Below the pieces are notes generated by a model. It was not told the DNA's origin. It searched no databases and saw only the letters and a program-made list of their open reading frames with translations. The position numbers were made by a program, and so were the translations under genes. Of a DNA stretch of 64,000 nt, positions 6,316-14,196 are shown piece after piece. The first letter of the stretch is position 1; the number at the start of each line of letters is the position of its first letter. The DNA comes from Siphonobacter curvatus (lineage in GTDB: Bacteria > Bacteroidota > Bacteroidia > Cytophagales > Spirosomataceae), in contig NZ_PTRA01000001.1 in NCBI RefSeq assembly GCF_002943425.1, positions 2,294,001-2,358,000 of the forward strand. The letters run 5' to 3'.

Positions 6316-6753
6316 ATGCAAAATATTGAATCACAGCGCATTAAAGAACTAAGAGGGACTGAAACATTGAGAACTTTTGGCGAAAAGTTTGGTCTTTCAC
6401 ATTCTACAGTTGCTGCTATTGAGCAAGGGAAACAAAGTATATCGATACCAATGGCTAAGAAAATAGCTGATATTTATAATGTTTCATTAGACTGGCTGTA
6501 CGGTCTGACCGACCAAAGGGAGATTAATTACATAAAAAATAACCAAGAATTCACAGGTACTGTTGCAGAAAGTAACCAAGAGCACAAAGGTGGGATGGGT
6601 GCTGATGGGTGGAGTCGCCTAATAGAAGAGAAAGACAAGCAGATCGAGCTACTGACTTCGTTTTTGAAAAACCGTGAACTAGACTTAGCGGATTGCAGAA
6701 ATCAGGTATCCTACTTTAAGAATTTGTACGACCAGAGCTCTTCCTCGAAGTAA
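6316..6753 (+). CDS. XRE-family transcriptional repressor
   Basis: A 145-aa protein with an N-terminal helix-turn-helix of the XRE/Cro-CI type: residues about 6-62, IKELRGTETLRTFGEKFGLS, then STVAAIEQGKQSISI and ADIYNVSLDWLYG. A variable linker leads to a C-terminal coiled coil (about 102-140, EEKDKQIELLTSFLKNRELD) likely used for dimerisation. There is no S24 peptidase domain, so SOS-type self-cleavage is not expected. It is divergent from the leftward cluster across a palindromic operator and is probably its repressor and autoregulator. Confidence 0.8.
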   Translation: MQNIESQRIKELRGTETLRTFGEKFGLSHSTVAAIEQGKQSISIPMAKKIADIYNVSLDWLYGLTDQREINYIKNNQEFTGTVAESNQEHKGGMGADGWSRLIEEKDKQIELLTSFLKNRELDLADCRNQVSYFKNLYDQSSSSK

Positions 6754-7706
6754 CATTCCAAAATATTCGACGAGTGGTTTTGCTTCTATTTAATAACTCT
6801 TTACTATTGAACGTATATTCTTAATTTGCTTTTACAAGAGTAACCCGCAAATCTAAATTTATCCCAGTACTGTTAACCTTTTCATAGGTCTACAGATATA
6901 CAATTAACCCAAGAACCTATTTCAAACACCTTTATTTGAACTCTATTATGTCCGCCAACCAAATTGATGCTCTTGAGCGATTGGCATGTCTCAAGGAGCA
7001 GGGTATTCTTATAGGATGGAAACATACTGATAAGAAAAATTTCTTCTCGACTTCTTTTACCACCCATCTACTATAGAAAAATTAGATAAACGGTTTTGTA
7101 TTTATCTAGTAAGCTTCTAGTATTGAAAATTATCCATTTACTCAGAACTGTCTAAAAAACTTTACCTATACTCCTGTGTATTGCTTAATTTTCTTTGCAT
7201 TAAAACTATTCTCAGGCTCAGCTTTTGAACTCTCACAAGAAATCAAGAGATCTGTTCTTTTTAAATTAGTAAACCTTATTGAAATAGAAACTAATGATTA
7301 CTCCAATACCCACAGAGACACTGGAAAATTCTTAGTTTTTAGATACCACATTAGTCATAAATATATTAAGGATTCCAGTCACATATTTTCTCCTCAACGT
7401 CACCACACATGACAATGCCGAAACGTTCTCTCAAAAACCAAGAAATAGTTAGAATAGAGAGCTGGGGCTAAATCTCCGTTTATTTTGCTATTTATAAGAG
7501 AATACAAAACGTACTATGGGCTTTAGATACTTATAAAATAGGTTCAAAACATTCTTATACAGCATATGAAAGAGGCCTTTTATTTTGCTTTTCATCGAAG
7601 CTATAAAGAGTTTCGTCTATCTAATGGATTAAAATTGCAACGACTCATTTAAAGATGCACCTTGTTATAATTATATTTTTCTATTCACTTAAAATAAACA
7701 CAAACC
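6754..7706. other. AT-rich region without convincing genes
   Basis: About 950 bp of AT-rich sequence between the repressor and the ABC cluster. Apart from the short ORF at 6948-7076, I see no coding pattern, hairpin terminator or repeat that I would defend. The composition change relative to 1-6.2 kb starts here. Confidence 0.5.
6948..7076 (+). CDS. Short ORF with possible SHOCT-like motif
   Basis: A 42-codon ORF from ATG 6948. Residues 6-20 (IDALERLACLKEQGI) match the first half of the SHOCT short C-terminal domain (helical L-x2-L-x-LKE-x-GI). The expected T-x-E-E-F-x-x-K second half is replaced by unrelated sequence. It may be a decayed remnant of a larger SHOCT protein. Low confidence that it is expressed. 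Confidence 0.25.
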   Translation: MSANQIDALERLACLKEQGILIGWKHTDKKNFFSTSFTTHLL

Positions 7707-7883
7707 ATGCAATCATTACAACCTGAAATAATTGGATTGATATCAGCTATAATTGGAGCCATTGGAGGTTTCATTGGAGGCATTCAATATCAAAAATCAA
7801 AAACAAATCAAAAAGACATTACATTGAATGCTGGAAATAATTCTAACCAGAACATTGCTGGTAGAGATATAAGAGGAAAATAA
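7707..7883 (+). CDS. 58-aa glycine-rich membrane peptide with C-terminal signalling-like motif
   Basis: Residues 8-26 form a single transmembrane helix studded with glycine (G10, G17, G20, G21, G24, G25), a glycine-zipper-like surface that could let helices oligomerise. After a Lys/Gln linker, residues 39-55 carry an Asn/Gly-rich motif that reappears almost unchanged at the start of the next protein (13 of 17 identical). The gene ends 6 nt before ORF 7890. I infer a membrane-acting effector held off or triggered by the ABC complex; this is not a named family. Too short for routine gene callers. Confidence 0.6.
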   Translation: MQSLQPEIIGLISAIIGAIGGFIGGIQYQKSKTNQKDITLNAGNNSNQNIAGRDIRGK

Positions 7884-7889
7884 AATCAT

Positions 7890-8480
7890 ATGATAAGGGG
7901 AACCACTACTTTAAATGCTGGAAATAACAGCAAGCAGTATTATGCTATGAGAGACATTGTAAATAACAATGTTGAAATTCATTTTACAGCTTCTTTAAAC
8001 CCAAACACTATTGGCAATTTATTAAACCAATATAAACATGAGTTACAGGATCCTAGCTTTAAAAGGCAAAATGATTTCATTAAGAGGCTACAAAGATTCC
8101 TTGTAAATATTTCTACAGCAAAAATCCAAACTCTAGAAGAAAAATTAGTAGAAGGTGGATTTGACGAGAACTTAGAGTATGCTCTCTTAACAAAAGAAGA
8201 ATTTAGTAAATTTTTACTAGAATACAAATTCTCTCCTTCTATTCAAAATATTAATGCCATTTTTCTAGGGAAGATTTTTGACCAGTTTAATATGTTTATA
8301 CTACCTGAAATAAGAAAAGGGACAGATCATATTGTTATTAATGAATTAATTAATTCAACAATAATTGCCCCAATTGAAAGCTTAATATTAGACAATGATT
8401 GCGATATCGATATATTGACACATCATATTAGAGGAATGATATTTTTTTTAACCGGCAAATGCCATATTAAATGGAACTAA
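7890..8480 (+). CDS. ABC three-component system, C-terminal-domain protein
   Basis: A 196-aa protein. Residues 7-23 carry the motif shared with the 58-aa peptide, followed by an Asn-rich stretch. The rest (about 30-196) is helical and ends in MIFFLTGKCHIKW. That ending matches my memory of the adaptor partner in ABC three-component (ABC-3C) systems, where this domain is normally fused to an effector. Here the usual effector position holds only the short motif, and the membrane peptide is encoded separately upstream. It is followed after 1 nt by the middle-component gene. Likely a structural adaptor of the complex. Confidence 0.6.
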   Translation: MIRGTTTLNAGNNSKQYYAMRDIVNNNVEIHFTASLNPNTIGNLLNQYKHELQDPSFKRQNDFIKRLQRFLVNISTAKIQTLEEKLVEGGFDENLEYALLTKEEFSKFLLEYKFSPSIQNINAIFLGKIFDQFNMFILPEIRKGTDHIVINELINSTIIAPIESLILDNDCDIDILTHHIRGMIFFLTGKCHIKWN

Positions 8481-8481
8481 T

Positions 8482-8982
8482 ATGCTTGTATATCATCCAA
8501 GTTTTGATATTTATCACACTGCCTATCGAATTTTAAAAATACTCTACGATAATAGAAACATCGAAATCGAAAAGGATAGAATGAGAATCATTGATTTCAT
8601 TCTATTATTCCCTCAAGAGCTGAATAATTTCAGAGTCCCTCAAAATGCTAGCAAATTTAAAAATTTATATAAAATAACTACATACAATAAAATACCGGAT
8701 AAGAATAGAGTTTTCCAGCAAACAAGAAGTTTTTATGAAATATCACTACAATGCTTGACCAGTAGGGACTTGTTGGATTTAGACCAATACAAACAAGGGA
8801 TTTTGAAATTAAATTTAACATCAATTGATGATGGTTTAAAAACTGAACTTAGCCGTACTGACTTGATAGACCAAACTATCTTAAAAATAATTTATGATCA
8901 TTTTATTAAATTACCTACAAAGGATTTAATTGAACGCACATCTTTAGTTGACAACAAATATGCAATCTATAAAAATCAATAA
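8482..8982 (+). CDS. ABC three-component system, middle component
   Basis: A 166-aa helical protein with the opening YHPSFDIYHTAYRILKIL and a FILLFPQELNNFR segment, typical of the small middle component of ABC-3C systems (a kleisin/winged-helix-like partner of the SMC/Rad50-type ATPase). It starts 1 nt after the previous stop and its 3' end overlaps the ATPase gene by 23 nt, as expected for proteins of one complex. No catalytic motif. The role is inferred from family and gene order. Confidence 0.6.
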   Translation: MLVYHPSFDIYHTAYRILKILYDNRNIEIEKDRMRIIDFILLFPQELNNFRVPQNASKFKNLYKITTYNKIPDKNRVFQQTRSFYEISLQCLTSRDLLDLDQYKQGILKLNLTSIDDGLKTELSRTDLIDQTILKIIYDHFIKLPTKDLIERTSLVDNKYAIYKNQ

Positions 8983-10951
8983 ACTAGTTGTTTATAAAAA
9001 AAGTAGAATTGTTTATAGTCAAGATTATCATTCTGGGCTAAATATCATTAGAGGCAAAAATGGCTCTGGAAAATCCACTATCGCTAACTTCATGTATTAT
9101 GCCTTAGGGGGAGATTTTATCAATTGGCTCCCTGAAGCTCAATCGTGCGACTATGTCATTATTGAAGTTAATATTAACGGGAAAATATTAACTTTAAAGA
9201 GATACATTGAAACAAACACCATGCAGCCGATGGATATATACTATGGTAAATACGAGAATGCAATATCTCAAAAACTAGACGGATGGAATAGATATAACTT
9301 TGGAAGAAAAGATGCTAAGGAAAGTTTTAGTCAAATAATTTTTAAATATTTAAATTTCACTGAAGTCTCAACCGAAAGTGGGGATTTTATCACTTTCAAT
9401 CAAATATTAAGATTATTATATATTGATCAAATAACTCCTATTATTAACATAATCAAATCAGTAGATTTCGATAGCCCACTTATTAGGAGAACAATTGGAT
9501 ACTACCTTTACGGCTCACATGATGATTCTTTAGTAATTGACGAAAAGAATCTAAGGCTAAAAAAGAAAGAGATTAATGACTTAAAAAGTCAACAAAAAAT
9601 TTTCGTAGATATTTATGATTCCAAACAACTAAATTCAACAGATATCGACAAAGAAATCAATAAACTTACAACACAATTAGAAAAATTAAATTCTTCAATA
9701 GAAAAATCACAAACATCTAGAAATACAGCATTTAGTGAAGCCAACAAAAAGTTCAATGATAAAAAAGATAAGTTGGTTACTCTCAAAAATGAATATATTC
9801 AAATTACCAAAGACATCAATACTTATAAGATTGAAATAAGTGACAGTATTGATTTTATTAACGAACTAAAGAGCCAATCTAAATCTTTAAATACATCAAT
9901 TATAACTAGAAATATTTTAGGTTTAATGCCTGTTAGCTACTGCCCATCTTGTTTAGGTAAATTAAAAGAAAATACAGAACATAATACTTGCTCATTATGC
10001 GGCAATATACAAGAAGATGATGCCGTAAATAAAGCCACTAAGGTTAAGGAGGAAATTGATATTCAAATTAGCGAATCTGAGAGACTATTAAAACTGAGAC
10101 AAGATCGCCTAATCAAGCTAATTGATTTAGAAAACAAAACCAAAACTAATCTTTATGAAACACAAAAAGACATAGACCTTTCTGTAAAAGCTTTTACCAT
10201 TTCTTACGACTTGAAATTATCTGAGTTACTTACAACCAAAGGAGAAGTTAAAGTAAAACTTTCTCAACTATTTGAGAAGCGACAGAAAGCAATCAAGTTT
10301 GAATACATAAATGAGAAAATCAATACTTTAAATACAGATATTAGTTCTTTATTAAAAAGCATACAAAATAAAAGAATAAGTCAAAGCAATAATTCTATTA
10401 AAGTTGAAAACAAGATTCGAGATTATACTATAAAGATACTTAAAGAAGATTCTAAAGATGAAGTGTATGAATCATCATTCGTTGACCCAGAAAATGTCAA
10501 TATAGATTTTGACAAAAATTCATTTTCTATAGATGGAAGAAGTAATTTTTCAGCAAGCTCAATGGTTGTTTTGAAAAATGCTATTAGATTTTCTATATTT
10601 TTTGCTTCACTAGAATTACCGTTCATGAGGTACCCTCGATTTATACTTTGTGATAACATTGAGGATAAAGGAATGGAACCCTCAAGAAGCCATAAATTTC
10701 AAAGGACAATTGAATCCATTGCTAAGAAATTCAATAAGGAAGATTACCAAATAATATTTACCACTTCGATGATGGATGAGTCTTTGGATATAGATAAATA
10801 CACCGTTGGCCCCTCATATAACGGTAGCAATAAATCATTAGATATTCAACCTATTAATAAAAACACTGAACCATTATCTACGAATGATCAGCGTCCTAAT
10901 CTAGATTCAGACAATGACATGGATGAACTATTTAGTGATTTACCATTCTGA
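8960..10951 (+). CDS. Rad50/SMC-like ABC ATPase of an ABC three-component system
   Basis: A 663-aa protein from ATG 8960 (a TTG at 8948 is possible but less likely). The Walker A GKNGSGKST lies at 32-40. Long coiled-coil arms flank a zinc-hook-like CPSC-x12-CSLC (C328, C331, C344, C347). The C-terminal ATPase half has a degenerate signature region (FSASSMVVLKNAIRF) and a Walker B/D-loop-like FILCDNIEDKGM, then an IIFTTSM switch. Such ATPases sense aberrant or foreign DNA ends in Lamassu-like and ABC-3C defence systems. The Lys/Asn/Ile-rich codon use is unlike the flanking host genes. Very likely the sensor of this cluster. Confidence 0.8.
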   Translation: MQSIKINKLVVYKKSRIVYSQDYHSGLNIIRGKNGSGKSTIANFMYYALGGDFINWLPEAQSCDYVIIEVNINGKILTLKRYIETNTMQPMDIYYGKYENAISQKLDGWNRYNFGRKDAKESFSQIIFKYLNFTEVSTESGDFITFNQILRLLYIDQITPIINIIKSVDFDSPLIRRTIGYYLYGSHDDSLVIDEKNLRLKKKEINDLKSQQKIFVDIYDSKQLNSTDIDKEINKLTTQLEKLNSSIEKSQTSRNTAFSEANKKFNDKKDKLVTLKNEYIQITKDINTYKIEISDSIDFINELKSQSKSLNTSIITRNILGLMPVSYCPSCLGKLKENTEHNTCSLCGNIQEDDAVNKATKVKEEIDIQISESERLLKLRQDRLIKLIDLENKTKTNLYETQKDIDLSVKAFTISYDLKLSELLTTKGEVKVKLSQLFEKRQKAIKFEYINEKINTLNTDISSLLKSIQNKRISQSNNSIKVENKIRDYTIKILKEDSKDEVYESSFVDPENVNIDFDKNSFSIDGRSNFSASSMVVLKNAIRFSIFFASLELPFMRYPRFILCDNIEDKGMEPSRSHKFQRTIESIAKKFNKEDYQIIFTTSMMDESLDIDKYTVGPSYNGSNKSLDIQPINKNTEPLSTNDQRPNLDSDNDMDELFSDLPF

Positions 10952-11256
10952 TCTATTTAAAATTAAATTCATTTTTATTATAGAATCATATCATATTCAT
11001 TCAATCTTTAATTATCGCTCTGTGTACTTAATCAGGTAATTTTGAGGAATATTAAAACATTAATCCTTAATTATATAATTGTAAGTTTAATAAATTTTTG
11101 ATCTATCTATTCAATAAATTAGTTCCCATATTTTATTGAAATTTACTTTTGCTTAGTTTTAATGGCTTATTCTTAATTCACTAATAGTAGATTAGCTCAA
11201 CATGAGGTATAGTCATAGTTTTATTGTAATTCAAAGAGTGGCGGCTCTTTTGTTAG
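10952..11256. other. AT-rich intergenic region
   Basis: About 300 bp of very AT-rich sequence after the ABC cluster. I see no gene, strong hairpin or repeat in it. Confidence 0.5.
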
Positions 11257-11472
11257 CTACTTGTTGCTGATCTCTTGCTGCTTGCATAATGTGCACATTA
11301 GCATAATGTATCTTTCATTTTGCTGAGTACGCTGTTCAAGGGTAAGCTCTGTATCTGGCATAGTGAGACCTCGAACCAGAAGAGACTCTATGTCTTTTTG
11401 CCAAGCATCGGCTAGTTGTAATTCTAATAATTGATTTAAGTGTTGAGTACAGCGGTCATTCATAGTGGACAT
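11257..11472 (-). CDS. Small hypothetical protein
   Basis: A 71-aa soluble, helical protein from ATG 11472 with two cysteines near its end (CTLC). No family recognised. It stands alone, divergent from the nuclease pseudogene, and its base composition is nearer to the host than the ABC cluster. Moderate coding confidence from composition and the absence of alternatives. Confidence 0.4.
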   Translation of the reverse strand: MSTMNDRCTQHLNQLLELQLADAWQKDIESLLVRGLTMPDTELTLEQRTQQNERYIMLMCTLCKQQEISNK

Positions 11473-11621
11473 AGTAAAGCGGTGGTAAAAAATTGATCAG
11501 CCTTCCTTAGTTAAGAGGAATCAAACATAGCCCATCTCTTAATGAATGTCAATACATTTGAATAATATTTTTACACTTTGTCTATGTTTTTGCTTTAAAT
11601 ATTTAAAGCATCAATCTACCT

Positions 11622-12482
11622 ATGCATCATTTTTTATCCAAGATTAACCATTCCCAGTATCTTTTACTCGGTGTATTTCTCGTATTAACTGGCTGTAAAA
11701 AGCAAGAGGCTCAGCCTGAACTCCCTTTGAACGCGGCCTTGGGTTACCCTTCGCAGGCCTCGAAAGTGTATGATTACAAAATTGCCGAACGTTTTTTGGT
11801 TGAAAAACCTGAATACAGTCTGTGTTATTCAGGACCCGATGCTGCCGCACTCTGGGCTTCGTGGCATTTACAGAAAAGTGATTTAGGTAACGCCGTAAGA
11901 CAAGATTATTTTAGAATGGACCCAGAGGCAACCTTTGCTATTGTAAAACCTAATGACTTCACAGGAACCGGATTTGACAGAGGTCACCTCTGCCCATCAG
12001 GCGATCGCACTTCCAGCCAGGCAGCTAATTCCGCTACATTCCTTATAAATAATATCATTGCACAGTCGCCCTCGCTAAACCGAGTCGTCTGAAATGATTT
12101 GGAAGAATACTGCCGCAAACGGGTAAAGGAAGGCAATGAAGCCTATATCTATGCTGGTGGAAACGGAAAAGGCGGCTGGGGCACAAACCCTACAACCATG
12201 TATACTGGGATTTCCTTAAGTTATTACGAGGGCAGATTTTCCATGACAGTATATGAAAGCTGCTGGAAGGTTGCCCTCATCCTACCTGAAGGAAGCGATG
12301 ACCTCAATAGAATCTCAAAAGAAACAGTGGAGGTTATTGCCGTCAACATGCCTAATAGCATGGAAGTAGCCGGAACCACCTGGCAAAAATGGAAGCTTTC
12401 GGTTAAGGAGTTAGAAAGCTTAACCGGATTAGACTTTTTCTCAGCCTTGCCGCAGTCAGTTCAAGATAAATTAGAAAAGTAA
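11622..12482 (+). pseudogene. Secreted DNA/RNA non-specific endonuclease broken by a TGA
   Basis: The first part (156 codons) has a lipoprotein signal (LLGVFLVLTGC) and the NUC-type active-site motif DRGHLCPSGDRT. It stops at TGA 12090-12092. The same frame then continues at once as DLEEYCRKRVKEG...AYIYAGG, the usual next segment of this family, to 12482. The stop sits where the family has Trp after the NN-I-x-Q-x-P stretch, so TGG to TGA is the simplest change. The intact family member would be an exported Mg-dependent nuclease with a beta-beta-alpha metal fold. The gene is probably inactive. Confidence 0.75.
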
Positions 12483-12514
12483 TCGATCAATTCTCCAAAT
12501 AACTCCGTCTAACA

Positions 12515-12769
12515 ATGAAACACTTGTTTACCTTTCATATCTTCACTATTTCAACGTAAGATACCTCTGCTTAGATAGGCATTAGCACCTATACGCCTCA
12601 CCCAGCAGAGTTATTAAATGTTGCTTCAAGTGACAGGGGCATTATTATAACAAGGGTTACGGAAGATAACAGACATGGAAGTCCAAGAAAGCCCACTGTT
12701 ATTGAAGACATACTAATTTATACTACAGATAGTGAAGCAGGTATCTACATGAATAATTTCAACTCTTGA
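12515..12769 (+). pseudogene. Remnant of a surface/tail-fibre-type protein
   Basis: ATG 12515 opens a signal-peptide-like start (MKHLFTFHIF) that stops after 14 codons. In a different frame, 12575-12769 encodes AELLNVASSDRGIIITRVTE...DILIYTTDSEAGIYMNN. That resembles the N-terminal repeat of many Bacteroidota extracellular and phage tail-fibre-like proteins (A-x-L-x-x-x-S-x-x-G-x-x-x-x-R-M-T ... L-I-Y-x-T-D). Short, without a start and out of frame: a decayed fragment. Confidence 0.4.
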
Positions 12770-13008
12770 TATTAAAATGAATATAATAAATGGCATGATT
12801 TAAACAGAGCGCAGCACAATTCTTGAAATAAAACTTAGGTTTATAAAGCATTTAGTAACTTATATTAATTACCTAATAAAATAATAACAAACTAATAATA
12901 ATTTTAAATCACATATAAAAAAGCAAACATAATTTATAAATAGGTATATTTATCTAACGATATCTCAATTTTATGTTATTACAAAAACAAATCTAAATAT
13001 TCAATATA

Positions 13009-14190
13009 ATGAATCCCAAAATTGTAATAAACAAAAACATCTCTTATAAAGATGTAGATTATTGCTACGAAGTACTTTACAATTGTATTGCAAAAAGTAT
13101 AACTGTTGATTTTGAGTTGCCCTCAAAATTTGAAAGCAAAAATATAGGGATGGAAATTATAATTTTACAACTATCAATAACATGGTCAAGGTCATTCAAG
13201 GATGGTAATTTATTAATAAATCTATATAATAATATAACTAGTATAAATAACATTTACGATAACGAAATTCTTTTTCCAATAATCACATACGCATGGAACA
13301 GACATAATATATTAGATAATACTGGAAAATATGATCTTAAAGGATATTTAAGAGTACCTAATAAGGAAATACATGACAAAATGCTAAAAGCATTACCATT
13401 AAAAGGTCAGAAATTATTATTAACATCTTTTGATCATCTGCCTAAAAAAAGAGGCATACTACCTTGTTTTGAGCCAAATGGAGAGTACATTGAAAATGAA
13501 CAATATCTCCTAGAAAATCTACATAAATCATTATACAACATTATTAACTTATCTACTATCACAAAACATAATTATAGTAAAGTCAGCATGCCTATAGTTA
13601 ATATAATTTATGAGCTAATGAAAAATACATATGAGTGGGCGAAAACTGATGAAAATTCAATTCCCTTAGATCCTAATATTAGAGGACTATATATTCAATT
13701 TATTAGAAAAGATAGGCAACAATTGATTCAAACCTCAACAGAAAATCCGGGTTTAGTAAATTACTTCAATAGCTCAGCTTTAAAAGAAAATAGTATAGGA
13801 GAATTATATCTTGTTGAAATCACTGTTTTCGATAGCGGTCCTGGATTTATTAAAAAATTTGAATCAACAAATGATGTACCAAATATTAATAAATTGAATA
13901 TATTAAAAAAATGTTTAACTAAGCATATGACCTCAGACCAAAGTATTTATAAAGATGTGAAAGGTCTAGGTTTAGACAGAATTTTAAGAACATTAAATAA
14001 TAAAGGATTTTTGAGAATTAAAACTGATGAATTACACATTTATAGAGATCTAATAAATACCCCATATGTCAATACTTCAAATAGTGAGGATATAGATCTA
14101 TTTGATTGGACTTCTAATGAAAAAAACGAAATTATTCAAAACTATTATTCTCACGGTTCCGTCCTTTCTATCATCTATCCTTTGTCATAA
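13009..14190 (+). CDS. GHKL (Hsp90/histidine-kinase-type) ATPase
   Basis: A 393-aa protein. Residues 1-190 do not match a domain I know. The second half has the three GHKL ATP-binding boxes: N box ELMKN (E202, N206), G1 box DSGPG (D275-G279) and G2 box GLGL (G319-L322). No histidine-kinase dimerisation or Hsp90 middle domain is visible. The gene is 6 nt upstream of the PRTase-like gene 14197-16494 and clearly forms an operon with it. Both are extremely AT-rich. GHKL proteins of this stand-alone kind occur in predicted conflict systems; the function here is inferred. Confidence 0.75.
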   Translation: MNPKIVINKNISYKDVDYCYEVLYNCIAKSITVDFELPSKFESKNIGMEIIILQLSITWSRSFKDGNLLINLYNNITSINNIYDNEILFPIITYAWNRHNILDNTGKYDLKGYLRVPNKEIHDKMLKALPLKGQKLLLTSFDHLPKKRGILPCFEPNGEYIENEQYLLENLHKSLYNIINLSTITKHNYSKVSMPIVNIIYELMKNTYEWAKTDENSIPLDPNIRGLYIQFIRKDRQQLIQTSTENPGLVNYFNSSALKENSIGELYLVEITVFDSGPGFIKKFESTNDVPNINKLNILKKCLTKHMTSDQSIYKDVKGLGLDRILRTLNNKGFLRIKTDELHIYRDLINTPYVNTSNSEDIDLFDWTSNEKNEIIQNYYSHGSVLSIIYPLS

Positions 14191-14196
14191 CTCATT

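Noticed and set aside
6882-7067. 61-aa leftward ORF
   Set aside because: Composition is not protein-like, and the opposite strand has a more plausible (still weak) short ORF.
7176-7412. 78-aa rightward ORF
   Set aside because: AT-rich chance ORF with no family pattern and no operon context.
7707-10951. Classical Lamassu or Zorya system
   Set aside because: No LmuA-type nuclease effector and no MotAB-like or helicase genes; only the SMC-like ATPase idea is shared.
12090-12092. Selenocysteine or recoded stop in the nuclease
   Set aside because: The position corresponds to Trp, not Cys, and no SECIS-like hairpin is evident; a nonsense mutation is simpler.
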